Part shown: positions 36,488-48,635 of the stretch, piece by piece
Numbering within the stretch: position 1 is the stretch's first letter
Layout of the letters: each line of letters starts with the position of its first letter
Assembly: GCF_040802235.1 (NCBI RefSeq)
Contig: NC_133166.1
Location: 2,480,001-2,544,000 of the forward strand
DNA from: Manis javanica
Lineage: Eukaryota > Chordata > Mammalia > Pholidota > Manidae
Direction: 5' to 3'
DNA length: 64,000 nucleotides
Notes under the pieces: model-generated
What the model was told of the DNA's origin: nothing
The model's input: the letters and a program-made list of their open reading frames with translations, nothing else
Database searches by the model: none
Made by a program: the position numbers and the translations under genes

Positions 36488-37659
36488 TTGTAAAGTGAGC
36501 TGAAAATGACTAAAGGGAAATTGAATATATTTGTTAGAAAAATTTTCCTGTATGGACACTTGGGACAAGGGGACTGTATGGATTAAAGAATTACAGTCAA
36601 AGTTGAACAGAGACAGAAGGGTTATGTCCCTTTGAGGACACTTGATGTAGGGGAAAGAATATGAATTTTACTGTCAGAATGCTTTGAGTTTAATTCCTGA
36701 TGGCACTTACTTCTGACTTTACCTTGGGCAATTAATTATGTGCTCTGGGTTTATTTTCTTCTCTATGATTAGAACTGCAGTATATAGTCCATAGGGTGTT
36801 TGATAATTAAAGTTTCTTGGAAAGTTGTTTTGCAAGAAGTACTTTTTCAAAATATAGTAATTGTTTTTATTGCTTTTGAAGTCATCTACCTCTTTTACAA
36901 TTGAACAAGATCCCTTAAGTAAAGTTAATACAATTTTTGGTTATTTGCCTTTATAGACACTTTCAAAGCTATGAACCCCTGTGGTGCCCAAGGCACCGAA
37001 TGCCCTGGGGATCCTGAGCAGGTATAAGTCGTCTGGATCCAAGAGGTGGCCCTTTGCTGGGAGGGACTGTGAGTTTCAGGTCAGTGTCCTGGTCCTGAGA
37101 GAGGTGAGTGATGTTTCTGTGATCATCATCTCCGTTGGTTGTAAGACTAAGAAACCCAAGACTTGCCAAAAGGTGATTTAAGTGCTACTTAGAAGCATTT
37201 ACCTGGCCCCACATGTACAAGGTACTTACCTGTAACACCACCTGAATTTCTCAGCATTATGCCATTGGGTTTTAGTGAAGGTGTTATAACCAAAAGAGAG
37301 GCCCCATGGAGCCCACAATGAATGGTTACTTTAATATCAAATATGAAAGGAGGTGATAGAGTGCTTAAGGACCAGGTCTCTGGAGTAGGACAGTACCATG
37401 TACCAATTTTATAATTAGTAACTACTTGTTAAAACTCAATTTGGTCATCTGCAAAATTATTGCTTTTAATCTTTAAATATGTCTATGAAGGATCTTGTGG
37501 GAATGCATAACATAATGTCTGTGAAATGCTAAGCACAATATTTGAGTCTGACTAAACTGTTTAAAATGTTCAGGTGTTATTTTTTTAAAGAATCATATTC
37601 TGAATTAATTATGAGAATCAGAGACTAATCAGATCAGAGGATATTCAGTTTAAGATTGT

Positions 37660-38640
37660 GCTCATAGTGCTGTGAGGCAGCCACATCTGGGGAGGTCTCT
37701 TCCTGCACAGTAAATGAAATTCAAGCAGGACAGGAAGGGCTCTCGACTAGGCTTGGGAGAGAATGTTACCAGGTTGAACAAGAGCCGGTAAGAAAGGAAT
37801 TCATTAAAGCAAGTGTAGAAATTAATGTCAGCAGCTGTGCATTCATTAGAGAGCAGAGAAGAACAGAGGGAGAAAAGGGAAGTTCATTGAATTACTGACA
37901 GCACAGGGCAAACCTTTGGCCAATTCATAAAGCCAAGGACACCTGACATCCAGTGTCTGCTTCATCTGCAGCCTGTGGTAATTACATCCCTACCTCCCCA
38001 GGGTTTGGGGTGGCTGAGTGCACTTCTTAAGTGAGATTATGTCCACATCCCTACTGGTCTGTAATAAAATGGGAAGAGAGAAGAGGATTGTGTTAAGACT
38101 AGAAAACTGAAGGGAGTAGCAAAATGATACAGATACTTAGCACCAGAGGTGAAAGTCAGCGAGTTTTGTGTTTATCATGAAAAAGAGTTGAGACAAAGTG
38201 TAATAGGCTTATGCAGCAAGACAGTTATTTGGTGAACTCTACACAATCAGATGGGTGTGTGGATGACCTCAGAGACAAGGAGCATTTAACTGCCTAGGTT
38301 TCAGTTTATAGTGCCTTTGGGATAGGGGTCGGGTCTGCATAAGGCGTGAGGCATACAGGTGGTTAATAATTCCTTTGAAGTTCTGTTCTAAGAATAAGGT
38401 TATTTAGGTGACTGTTTTGATATGGATCTCTGCCTTCTTTACCCATGTAGATTCTTTTACACCCCGGAGGTCTGTCTCTTGTCATGTACAAAGTTACTTA
38501 ATTGATTTAGGGCCTGGAAGAAGAGTAAGAACAGGTGTAGACTTAAGTTAAAGAATAAGCGGGTCCTGTTCTTGCAGGGTAAGTAGATTTTACAACGTCA
38601 TGACCTTTGTCCCATTTCCCTGCTCTATCTCAGCAGTTCT
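37660..38640 (-). mobile_element. LTR-like fossil, unit A copy
   Basis: Reverse-oriented copy of the element at 23.6-24.65 kb, at the same position relative to the OR gene. Ends are approximate. It was carried along by the segmental duplication. Confidence 0.42.
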
Positions 38641-39989
38641 CATGGATCCCTGTTATCAACATTTTTGCAGAGCACAAAATTGTTTTGTTTGTGTTTTTGG
38701 GAAGGAAGGAATTTCCAGTACCCGTCATGATTCTTCTACTGATTTCAGCTTCCAATTGGCATGAGATGGATTAAAGGAGAAAAAATCAAAGTTAATTACA
38801 TACATAGGGTGAATCCATAGATAGATTCTGGAGATAGGAGAATGAGATATATTTGTCATCCTAAATTAAGGAGAAGGGGAAAGGGCCTGAGGTTCAAAGG
38901 AAAATGGATGTGATTCTCAGGAGTATGAAAAAAGTAAATGTGTGGTAAAGAAAATACTTGATGGGTCACAGAGGAACAATGGGGCACAGAGAGGAGTTTT
39001 AACAAACACGCTTTGTGGCATCCCTCCCTGTCTGTCATTGTATATAATGGGGTACATTCATAATACATTATAACATAGCCATCTATGGTGAAAGCCCTCC
39101 TACTGGAGTAGTTCCTCCATGGAAATTCTTTTTACAAGCTGTGGTCCAGGGAGGTCATAGCATTTCCCTGGGTTTTTCACCCCTTGACGGTTTTTACCAC
39201 CAAATATCTGCATATCACAACACAACATATTGGGACAGCCTGCTCTTGGCCCTGAGAGTGTGAAGCGATTCACTGAAAATAAATAGCCCACAATACTTCA
39301 TAATAACCAACACACTGAGATGAGATGAACATTGAACTAATCCATGTTTTCCAGCAAAAGCACATGGGAAAGAACCCAGTGATAAAAAACAAAATTCAAC
39401 CAGTAAAACTGAGTTTCTACTTGGCTCTGTTAAGTTTTCCTTAAATGGACAGTATCTAACAAGCAAGTAGACAGATACCCAAAATTGCTGCACAGAATGG
39501 AAGGTGTTTATAGTTATGAAAGCAGGACAAGATAGTTATGAACAAAACAAAATAAAGGATTGTTGTAAGCCAGGATATCTTCCTTTAGGGGGAGGGAAAC
39601 AGTAGGATTTTTATCATGGAGATTCCGTCACTAACACCTATCAGAAAATTTCAAATTGTCTACCAAAAGGTTACATTCCTGGGGTAGGTAGAAAATGTAA
39701 TTCTGGCTCTGTATATAGTCTTGGTTGTGTGTGGAGGAGCACTGGGGGAACAATGTCTACATTTTAGTCTAGCTGTTTCTTTTTTTACAATAATCTTTCA
39801 CTGCATCTCTCCTGTGAATTTGTCCACACTCCCCTTTAAGTGCATACTTTTAAATGAAACCTTCACACTGCTCAGTTTATTGGGTCTTGTCTCAGTGCTT
39901 CTCTTTCCCAGGCTCAGTTGCCAAGCAAGATTATAGTGTGATTTATTAAGCAAACTTTCTATTTCTTCAACACAGTGATTCAGACTGAA
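38641..39989. other. OR proximal upstream region, unit A
   Basis: This has no recognised gene. 39,190-39,400 aligns with unit B 47,110-47,330 and the left arm 22,890-23,110. From about 39,820 to 39,945 the sequence differs from unit B, which has about 0.7 kb more here. The OR promoter is likely in this region but cannot be pointed to. Confidence 0.45.
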
Positions 39990-40011
39990 CTCTCCTCTTC
40001 TCCCCTCCCAG
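39990..40011 (+). promoter_or_regulatory. 3' splice acceptor of OR coding exon
   Basis: A C/T-rich tract ending CCCTCCCAG, AG at 40,010-40,011, 18 bases before the ATG. The same site occurs in the two sibling genes. Confidence 0.75.
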
Positions 40012-40029
40012 GTGACATTCCCTAGAGCC

Positions 40030-40947
40030 ATGGAGAGGAGCAACCACACGGTGACAGAGTTCATCCTGCTGGGCTTCAGCACAGACCCCGTGACGCAGCG
40101 CGTCCTCTCTGTGGTATTCCTGGGCGTGTACTCTGTGACCGTGGTAGGAAATATCACCCTCATGGTGCTGATCTGCAGTGACTCCCGGCTGCACACGCCC
40201 ATGTACTTTTTCATTGGGAATCTGTCTTTTCTGGATCTCTGGTATTCCTCTGTCTACACGCCTAAGATCCTAGTGATCTGCATCTCTGAGGACAGAAGCA
40301 TCTCGTTTGCTGGCTGTGTGGCTCAGTTCTTCTTCTCTGGTGGGATGGCGTACAGTGAGTGTTACCTGCTGGCTGCCATGGCGTATGACCGCTATGTGGC
40401 CATCTCTAAGCCACTGCTTTACTCACAGGCTATGTCTATAAAGCTGTGTGCAGTTTTGGTAGCAGCCTCATACCTTGGTGGCTTTATTAACTGTTCCATC
40501 ATCACTCAAAGAACTTTTTCCTTGAACTTCTGCAGAGACAATGTTATTGATGACTTTTTCTGTGATTTGTTTCCATTAGTGAAGATAGCCTGTGGCAGGA
40601 AAGATGGCTTCCAGGCTGTGCTTTTCTTCTGCCTGGCCTCCAATGTCATTGCCCCCTGTGTGCTCATCCTCGCCTCCTACCTCTTCATCATCACCACCAT
40701 CCTGAGGATCCGCTCCACCCAGGGCCGCCTCAAAGCCTTCTCCACATGCTCCTCCCACCTGACCTCTGTCACCTTGTACTATGGCTCCATTCTCTACATT
40801 TACACCCATCCCCGATCCAGCAATGCTTTGGAGAGGGACAAAATAATTTCCACATTTTACACTGTGGTGTTCCCCATGCTGAATCCCATGATCTACAGCC
40901 TGAGGAATAAGGATGTGAAGGATGCTCTCATGAAACTCTTCAAATAA
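40030..40947 (+). CDS. OR9G1-like: Olfactory receptor, OR9G1-like, intact
   Basis: A complete 305-residue odorant receptor GPCR in unit A. The ATG at 40,030 is the first after the splice acceptor; the in-frame codons back to 40,012 start with GTG and are 5' UTR. All OR landmarks are present: NHT at 5-7, GN at 40-41, LHTPMYF at 54-60, Cys96, MAYDRY at 117-122, ECL2 cysteines in FCRDN and FFCDLFPLVKIACG, KAFSTC at 235-240, PMLNPMIYSLRN at 282-293. It is nearly identical to the unit B gene over the first 92 codons and again from TM5 to TM7, and differs mostly in TM3-TM5, where odorant contacts cluster. It is probably functional. The coding exon is much richer in G+C than its flanks. Confidence 0.97.
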   Translation: MERSNHTVTEFILLGFSTDPVTQRVLSVVFLGVYSVTVVGNITLMVLICSDSRLHTPMYFFIGNLSFLDLWYSSVYTPKILVICISEDRSISFAGCVAQFFFSGGMAYSECYLLAAMAYDRYVAISKPLLYSQAMSIKLCAVLVAASYLGGFINCSIITQRTFSLNFCRDNVIDDFFCDLFPLVKIACGRKDGFQAVLFFCLASNVIAPCVLILASYLFIITTILRIRSTQGRLKAFSTCSSHLTSVTLYYGSILYIYTHPRSSNALERDKIISTFYTVVFPMLNPMIYSLRNKDVKDALMKLFK

Positions 40948-42395
40948 ATCACGATTTTTTCCTTCTAAGGACATGCAACAATTTTTGTCAGGTTATATTT
41001 CAAGAAGAGCTGTTATTGTGTTCGACCATGATCAAGCATTCTTAAAAATTTAGTTATAGAAAGCACCCTCAGTACAATACAACCTGAGAGACCTAAGAAG
41101 AGAAAATAATGGAAATTGAGGAGGTGAGATATAATATAAAGTATAAATATTTCTACTGAATTTCATGTTACCCTAGATGAAAAATGAATCTTTCCCCTTC
41201 TTAAAACAACTGATGGAACCTCTCCTTTACCATAAGAATATATTTAGCTGCTTCACATGTTTAATAGTAGTATTTATATAGATATTTCCAAAAAATAGGA
41301 ACAAATACTCTGAATTAACTTTTAATATTTTCCTATGACTACTAACTGGTTGAAAGCATCACTTTCCATTCTCTTAACAGAATCCTTTAAGAACTTATGT
41401 ATATATTTTTATCCCTGAAGCATTAGCTGAGGCACCACCAAGTAACCCAGAGCCATTAGAGTCAGTAAGCATGATCTGTCCAGTCTCTATGTCTTAAGAG
41501 ACAGACATATCTCTATCTCTATCTCTGTGCCCAATTAAGGAAAAATAAGAGAAGTTCTCATAGACACAATTTTTTGAATCATTATTTAGCTACAAGTTCC
41601 TCTTTCATTGTGTAGAGGTGAACCTAGGAGTTATATCCCCATGTTGTGAGATTCTGAGCATCTAACCACCATTTCTGTGAAAAAAGTAATAACTCCATTG
41701 AGATGAAACAATCTGAAAAATAAAAGTCTATGAGTTCGCATTATTTAAAGGAGAGAAATCTATATAGCGAATATATAAAGGTAGTGAAAAAGAGGTAATG
41801 AGTTGCATTTAATTTTGATTTTTAAAAATGAGTCAATATTAATAAAATTTCTGTTGATAGAACATGAATATGGCAATGTTTTTATCAGTATGCACATTAA
41901 TCAAAATAAAAGAGGAAGAAAATAAAATTGAAGAAAGTAGTTTAGAAAACTGCAGGAGCTCCAGACAGAGCAGGAGAGCCTGACCAGCACAAGCAATGGT
42001 TCACAGTTAGCCTGAAAAGTAAATCCCAAGTGCCCACTCAGTACTAGAGGTGACATGGACACCTAGCTGACACAGGCGCAGCAGATGAATTCCAAGATGC
42101 TTGGTGTAGACAATGTTATAGAAAGCCATCTATGCTAGTGTAGACTCTCATTTTCTTAAAGGTATCTCTGTATTTCCCACTAATAACATTATTCCTATAA
42201 AATGTATTTATTAAATAATGTTAACATATCTAATTGGTGTACTTTAGTGGCAGAAAATCATTATGGGAAAACAGTTGTTTCTACGTTGTGTTTAGGACAA
42301 ATGAATTCTAATAAACAATTTTTAAAGTACACAAGTTCAGGGCTGTTCTCCTTGATGCAACAAATCTCTTGGACTTACATGTTTAACTTTTAAAA

Positions 42396-42520
42396 ATGAG
42401 CAGATGAGGAAATTGATTCTGAGGAAGATTAAATAAGTTGTCCAAGATGACAAAGTCAGCAGGTGTTGGGATCACATCAGTTCAGGTCTCTCTGATCCCA
42501 CATCTCATTCTCAATAGTCC
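42396..42520 (-). mobile_element. MIR SINE fragment at unit start
   Basis: GATGAGGAAATTGATTCTGAG, AAGTTGTCCAAGATGACAAAG and CAGGTCTCTCTGATCCCACA follow the reverse-complement MIR. The tandem-duplication junction lies at its edge. The unit C partner is at 60,940-61,050. Confidence 0.72.
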
Positions 42521-42831
42521 ATATTCCTTCCCACAATGATTGTGTACCTTCCTGAAAAATGCCTTTGGATATACACACACTAGTTAAACTTCACACTGCT
42601 GTCAAGTGGGACTGCTGTCATTCTGATAAATGTGGCATTCTAGGAGAGTTCCTTGAAACTCTGACTTGCTAAATTTGGTCTCTACAGGATAAGGCCCACG
42701 AAGATGCAGCTTTACCCATATGTTATGTTCTCGGTTAGAGGGCCTCTGATGTACTGCACTTTTCATTCTGTCAAACCCTCCCCTAATTAGTTTAAAAACA
42801 TTATATTCCTGATTTTTACAACAGCCCTGTG

Positions 42832-42848
42832 TAGTAGCTACAACTCTT
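42832..42848. repeat. Empty (pre-insertion) L1 target site in unit B
   Basis: TAGTAGCTACAACTCTT aligns with the 17-base sequence that flanks L1 ends at 33,564 and 61,384, but here it is uninterrupted and lies in MIR-like sequence. Confidence 0.65.
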
Positions 42849-44396
42849 ATGTTTGTTTTACAGTTGAGAGAGTTGAGGCTTAACATAACTGTCATTTGTG
42901 TAAGGTCTTCTGGCAGCTGAGAAGCAGTGAGAGGGAACTTGAGTCCATGTCTTCAGCCTGAAGGCCCAGTGCTGCCTCTAGTTTGTCTGACTTCTAATCA
43001 GGGCTTCCTTTGATTCCCAAGATACAGTGCCTAACAGCTCTTCCACATGAGGGAATTTGTGGCTTAAATGGAGACTGCCTCCCTCACGTATATAGTCTAT
43101 TTTGAAATAAAATTTGTCTGTATATTTCATTGGTCAGACTGTGTGTTCTGTGACTATGTTTGCCCTTGGATTTTCTTGTATGTGCCTGTGAGTAGCACAG
43201 AATGGTCCAAGGTTTCTAGTTATGGTAAGTAATGTGGGATAACGACCAATTCCTTTAAGGCTTCAGTGCCATTGTCAGAGCAGACTGGACTGTGCATTTG
43301 ACTTTATGCTCCTGGAGAATTAGGGCAGCCGATTTATTCACCCACTCAACAAATACGATGTGTGCCTATGCTGATCCAGACTCCTTTTTAAGCACAGGCA
43401 TTCAACAGTGCAAAAAAACCAACAAAACACAACCTTATTATAAGCATGTCCTAGTGTGGGGGACAGACAGCAAATATAATGATTGAGTCAATTATATGGA
43501 AACTCAGAAAAGAATAAAGCAATGGAAAAGAATAGAGAATGGTGGTGGCAGGTGTGTGGGGTACAAAGGACGAGGGTGATGGGGCTCAACCTCTTTGAGG
43601 TGATGATACATTTTTGAACAAGTAAAGGAGTAAAAGGATGTTCTAAGCAGAATGAAAACAAGTGCACATTTTCAAATGTGAATATCCTTTGATCTACAAA
43701 TGAAATGTGTGTGTACACATGAGTGTGTAGAGTCAATGTAGAAAAATGCAGGCATTATTAGCCAAAAAGTTCCCTGAGAAAGAAATGTCCCATTGTGTTG
43801 CACAGCTGTCTCATTGCTACTTATGTTCCCCCCTCACCAGATTGTCATGCACCCTTACACAATGACAGGTGGATTAGAGCTTGAGGCTCAGGAAGACAAG
43901 GATTATCTCAAGATGTGACTACCAGCAAAAACATCTAAATGAGGGGGGTTTATGTCTCAGCAGAAGAAGGCGCACAAGGAATTTGCTGGAGTAGAAAGAG
44001 CACAAAATGCTGAGTCAGAGGCATTCAGTTTTGAACTCTGCCATGCCTGCTGATTTGCTTTACAATCCCCAGTAGTGCCATTGCACTGTTAGGAGGTCCC
44101 TTCTTTCCTCATTTTTCTGATCCCAGAGAAGCAGAGAGTAGCGTGTTTATGCGCTCATTACTCAGGCCTTCGGCAAAGAACTGATTCAGGCGGAGGCAGT
44201 TGCTTCCCTCAACACCATGCTTTTTGCCACAGCCCCTGACCTTTCAAACATTTTAACACTGGTGCAGATTAAGCCACTGTCTCTGAGAATATTATGAGTG
44301 TGGCATAAAAGCCCTCTGCAGTCTCACCTACCATCATTCCAACAAACACTCTCTAACCATGTCAGATGGAACAAGCTGGGGACAGCTCCTCCACCC

Positions 44397-44760
44397 TTCA
44401 TTCCATTTCCTGCTTCTGTGCCTCCACACTGGTACTTTCTTTTCCTTTGCCAGAAAGGTTCTCCTCCCACGTGGTAACTACCCAGGCATCTTCAGGCACA
44501 CGTACGTGTGTCTCCCTCCTGTGTAAGCACTCTCAGAGCAGACACAGCGCTTTCCTCATGGCCCCTAACAAGCTCTCCCCGCTGGCCTGCCTCCCACCAC
44601 CAGCAAGTACATAGGGAATCCTGTCATAACCTATCACAGTGTTTATAAAGGTTTAGTTTCTCCAATAAACCACACCCTTCTGAAGGTTGGTTGCATGCCT
44701 TAGTTGTCTCTCTTTTCCATTATTCCTTGCAGAATATCCAGAATATATCAAATGTTAGAT
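44397..44760 (+). mobile_element. L2 LINE 3' fragment, unit B copy
   Basis: Partner of 35,150-35,500, with the same order of L2 3' motifs (CCTTTGCCAGAAAGG, AACCTATCACAGTGTTTA). Confidence 0.6.
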
Positions 44761-44864
44761 TGATAAGCAGGTTAGAGTGCAGATGATGAGCTCTGAGAGA
44801 CCTGCTTTTGAATTTGGCTGTATAAGCCTCTCAATTTATGACCCTGAAAAATGTAAGTTTCAGC

Positions 44865-45020
44865 TCATCTGTAAATCATTTCTATGTTAGAGCTCATCTA
44901 TAAAATGGGTATAATAAACACATTAAGAAGATTATTATGAAGGTTAAATTGGGATGATTCATTAAAGCACTCAGCAGTGAGCTTAACACATGTTAAGTGC
45001 TCAAGATTTAATACTATCAT
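44865..45020 (+). mobile_element. MIR SINE fragment, unit B copy
   Basis: CTCATCTATAAAATGGGTAT and the TTAAGTGCTCAAG end match MIR and the unit A copy at 35,620-35,760. Confidence 0.65.
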
Positions 45021-46279
45021 AATAAAAGAGAACCTTGAAGAATTGATTTTAGGAACATTAGGCAATATGATGCCCTTCTTGTCATTTAAAAATTGGGAAT
45101 TAAGCTGAAAATGACTAATGAGAGATTGAATATGTTTGTTAAAAAAATTTACCTGTATAGACACAAGGCGACTCTATGGCTTAAAGGATTACAGTGAAAG
45201 TTGAATTGATACAAGGGAGTTATGTCTCTTCAAAGTACATGAAGGGGAAATAATATGAATTTTACAATCAGAATGCTCTGAGTTTAATTCCTGATTGCAG
45301 TTACTCCTGAGTTTATCTTGGCAAATCAATTACGAGCTGTGAGCTTATATTTTTTGATAGTAAGAAAGGCAGTATATACTCCATGGAGTTGTTAGACAAT
45401 TAAATAAAGTTCCTGGGGAGGTTGTTTTGCATGTAGTGTTCCAAAATACAATAATTGTTATCATTACTTTTGAAATCATTATCATCTTCGGTACACAGCA
45501 AGATTCACCTGAATAAAGGTAGCATAATTTTTGGTTAATTGCCTCTTTAGACAATTTCAAATCTTTGAATCCCTGTGGTGCTCAAGGCACCGAATGCCCT
45601 GGGGAGCCTGAGCAGGTATAAGTTGTCTGAATCCAAGGGGTGGCCCTTTGTGGAGTGTGATTGTGAGTTTCAGGTCAGGTCAGTGTCCTGGTTCTGGGTG
45701 AGGTGAGTAATGTTTCTTCTCATCATCAGGGTTGGTTGTAAGACTAAGAAACCCAAGACTCTGCTAGAAGATGATTTAGGTTCTGCTTAGAAGCATTTAT
45801 GTGGCCCCACATGTACAAGGTACTTACCTGTAACACCATCTGAATATCTTAGCATTATTTTGCTGGTTTTGAGTGAAGGTGTTATAACCAAAAAGAGAGG
45901 GACCCGTGGAGCCCACAGCATTGGTTAAGCTAATATCAAATATGAAACGAGGTGATATAATGCTTAAGTGACAGAACTCTGGAGTAAGACAATACCATGT
46001 ACAAATTATATTATATTAGTTGCTACTTGTTAAAACTCAATTTGGTCACCTGCAAAACTATTGCTTTTGATCTTTAAAAATATCTATGAAGGATGTTGTG
46101 TGAATGCATTATATGATACTAAGTATAGTGCTTGACTCCAAGGAAAGTATTAACAATTATTAGACATTATTTTTATAAATGATCATATTCTGGAATAATT
46201 ATGAGAATCAGAGACTAAACAGATCAGAAGATACTGAGTTTAAGACTGAGATTGAACGTTTTCCCACACTCAGCCCTTC

Positions 46280-47060
46280 ATACTATTGTCAGGCATCCAT
46301 GTCTGGGGAGATCTGTCCCTGCAAACTAGGTAAATTGAACCAGGAGAAGAAGGGCTTTTGACCCTAATGGATAAAGAATCTGTGACCAGGTCAGACAAGC
46401 ACCAGCAAGAAAGGAATTCATTAAAGTAAGAATAGAAGGTAGTATCAGCAGCTGTGAATGCAGGAGAGAGCAGGGATGAGCAGAGCAAGAAAAGGCAAAT
46501 TCACGGAACTTCTGACAGCACGGGACATACCCTGTGCCAATTCATAAAGCCAGGGACACCTGACACCCAGTGCCCAACTGACCTGCAGGGTGTGGTAATT
46601 ACATCCCTGCCTCCCACGAAGTGGGGGGAGCCTCAGTGCACTGAATGAGTGAGATCATGTCCACATCCCCACTGGTCTGAAATAAAATGGGGAGAGAGAA
46701 AAAGTTTGGGTTAAGACTAAAAAGCTGAATGAAACAGCAAGTGGGAGACACTTAGCCCTGGAGGTGGAGGTTGCAAAACTTGGTCTTCATCATGAAAAAG
46801 AGTTCAGAGACAAAGTGTCATAGGCTTATACACCAAAATAATTATTTGGTAAATTGCACAAACTCAGATGAGAGCATGGGTGATCTTAGGGACAAGGAGC
46901 ACTTTAGGTTTTAGGTTTGGGGTTTTATGGGGTCTGTGGGGTGGGGTCAGTGTAAGGCATGAGCTACAGAGGTGGTTAATAATTTCGTTGATGTTTTATC
47001 CTAAGAATAATGTTATATACATGACTGTTTTAGTGTGGGTCTTGGCCTTCTTTACATGTG
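46280..47060 (-). mobile_element. LTR-like fossil, unit B copy
   Basis: Reverse-oriented partner of 23.6-24.65 kb and 37.66-38.64 kb. It appears shorter on its outer side than the unit A copy. Ends are approximate. Confidence 0.42.
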
Positions 47061-48596
47061 GTCTGGGAGGTCAAAATGTCTCCCCAGTTCTTTTGGCCCT
47101 TGAATGTTATTCACCAAGGATATCTGCATGTCACAGCACAACATACTGGGACAGCCTGCTCTCGGCCCCTACAGTGTGACGTGATTCACTGAAAATAAAC
47201 AGTGCACAAATCTCATAATAACCAACACACTAAGATGAGATAAACATTGAACTGATCCATGTTTTCCAGCAAAAGCAGATGGGAAAGAGTATAGTCATAA
47301 ATAACAAAATTCAACTGGTTTTGTTAAGCTTTCCATGAACGCACAGTATCCAGAGATGTAGACAGACACCCAGAGATGATGCAGAGGACGGAAGGTGTGT
47401 ATAAACAAGAGAGGAGGGCAGGGAAGTTATGAACAATGCAAAAGAAAGGACTGTTGTGAGTCAGGACATTTTCCTTTAGGGGGAAGGGAACAGCAGGGTT
47501 TTTCTTATGCCCATTTCCTCATTAGTTACAATCATAAAATTTCAAATTAACTACTAAAAGGTCACATTCCTGGGATAGGTTGAAACTGTAGTTCTGGCTC
47601 CATTTGTAATCCTGGTTGGTGATGGGCATGGTGTCTCCATTTTAGGCCAGTTGTTTCTTTTTTTTTTAAACAATAATATTGTGAACTTTGTATTTCCATC
47701 ACTGTATCCCATCCTTAGCTGTGTATTTTTCCTGAAACTTGACTGTATCAAGTATATCAAGTTTTTTTCTTTCCTCTCCTATTTTCTTATGTGTATAGAT
47801 ATTCTTATGAGATATGAAATTGTACTGCCTGTAAGGTGTCCCAGTATACAGAAGAACTGAAGGAGAAACACTTGATCATTAAAAAATATATTAAAATAGG
47901 TAAATTTCAGTATTGTAGATATGGACAAATAACAATTTAAGCCGAGAAGAGACACATTTAACAAAGAAGAAATGGACATTATGAAGGAGACAAAAGAACA
48001 AGGAACTATTAATTGTAAATCTGTACTTGCTTTAGATTAACAATCATTCCTATAGTAAACAATAAATAATCAACCTGATATTAATAATTCAAAATTATTA
48101 TAGTCATTAACAGGAGACCATTTGACTGAGCTGAATTTCATACTTTAGTACCCATGTTAACTAACCAAAACCTGAACCAGAGTGAATGAATCCTAGAAAA
48201 TTAAACCTAAGAACTACCAATCAAAAAAGCTAACCTGGTGTTCCCAAATAAGGCAACCATTTAAGGTACTGATAATCAAATTATTTCTTTGCTGTGCTCC
48301 CACATCTTGAAACACACTTTCCTGTTGCTCCTGTCCATTGTTAGCTCCTAGCCTCCTTCGGTTTGGTGCTGCATGATTTGAATGGATGTTTGTTCAGATA
48401 AACTATTGGAAACCTCCAGGTGCCTTGATATCTTTTAACAATATATAAGTAAGGTATAAATGGATTGCTGCAAAATAAAAACTTTCTAAAATGAGCACTT
48501 ATATTCTTGGATCCTTTACTTCAAGGTTTAGTAGTGGTACAAGGTTATATATTGAGCAAATGTTCTATTTCTTCAGCCCACTGATTCAGGCTGAAC

Positions 48597-48617
48597 TTTT
48601 CTCTTCTCCCCTCCCAG
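48597..48617 (+). promoter_or_regulatory. 3' splice acceptor of OR coding exon
   Basis: C/T-rich tract ending CCCTCCCAG, AG at 48,616-48,617, 18 bases before the ATG; same as in the sibling genes. Confidence 0.75.
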
Positions 48618-48635
48618 GTGACATTCCCTAGAGCC

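Larger units (their letters stand above)
33564..42395 (+). repeat. OR9G segmental duplication, unit A
   Basis: The plus-strand copy aligns with unit B at an offset of about 9,268 bases before 35.8 kb and about 8,600 bases after the L1 fragment at 35.8-36.5 kb. Its first 436 bases (present in units B and C) are missing because an L1 sits at that point. It ends at about 42,395, where it joins the start of unit B. Compared with B it lacks about 0.7-0.8 kb just upstream of the OR gene (B 47,720-48,540) but keeps about 0.7 kb (38,480-39,180) that B has lost. The stretches 33,581-35,150, 36,490-37,650 and 40,948-42,395 hold no recognised gene. Confidence 0.88.

Noticed and set aside
40012-40029. 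Longer OR start giving an N-terminal MTFPRA extension (also at 48,618 and 21,607)
   Set aside because: The first codon is GTG directly after the splice acceptor AG. The ATG 18 bases later matches the known OR9G start MERSNHT/MDRSNHT.
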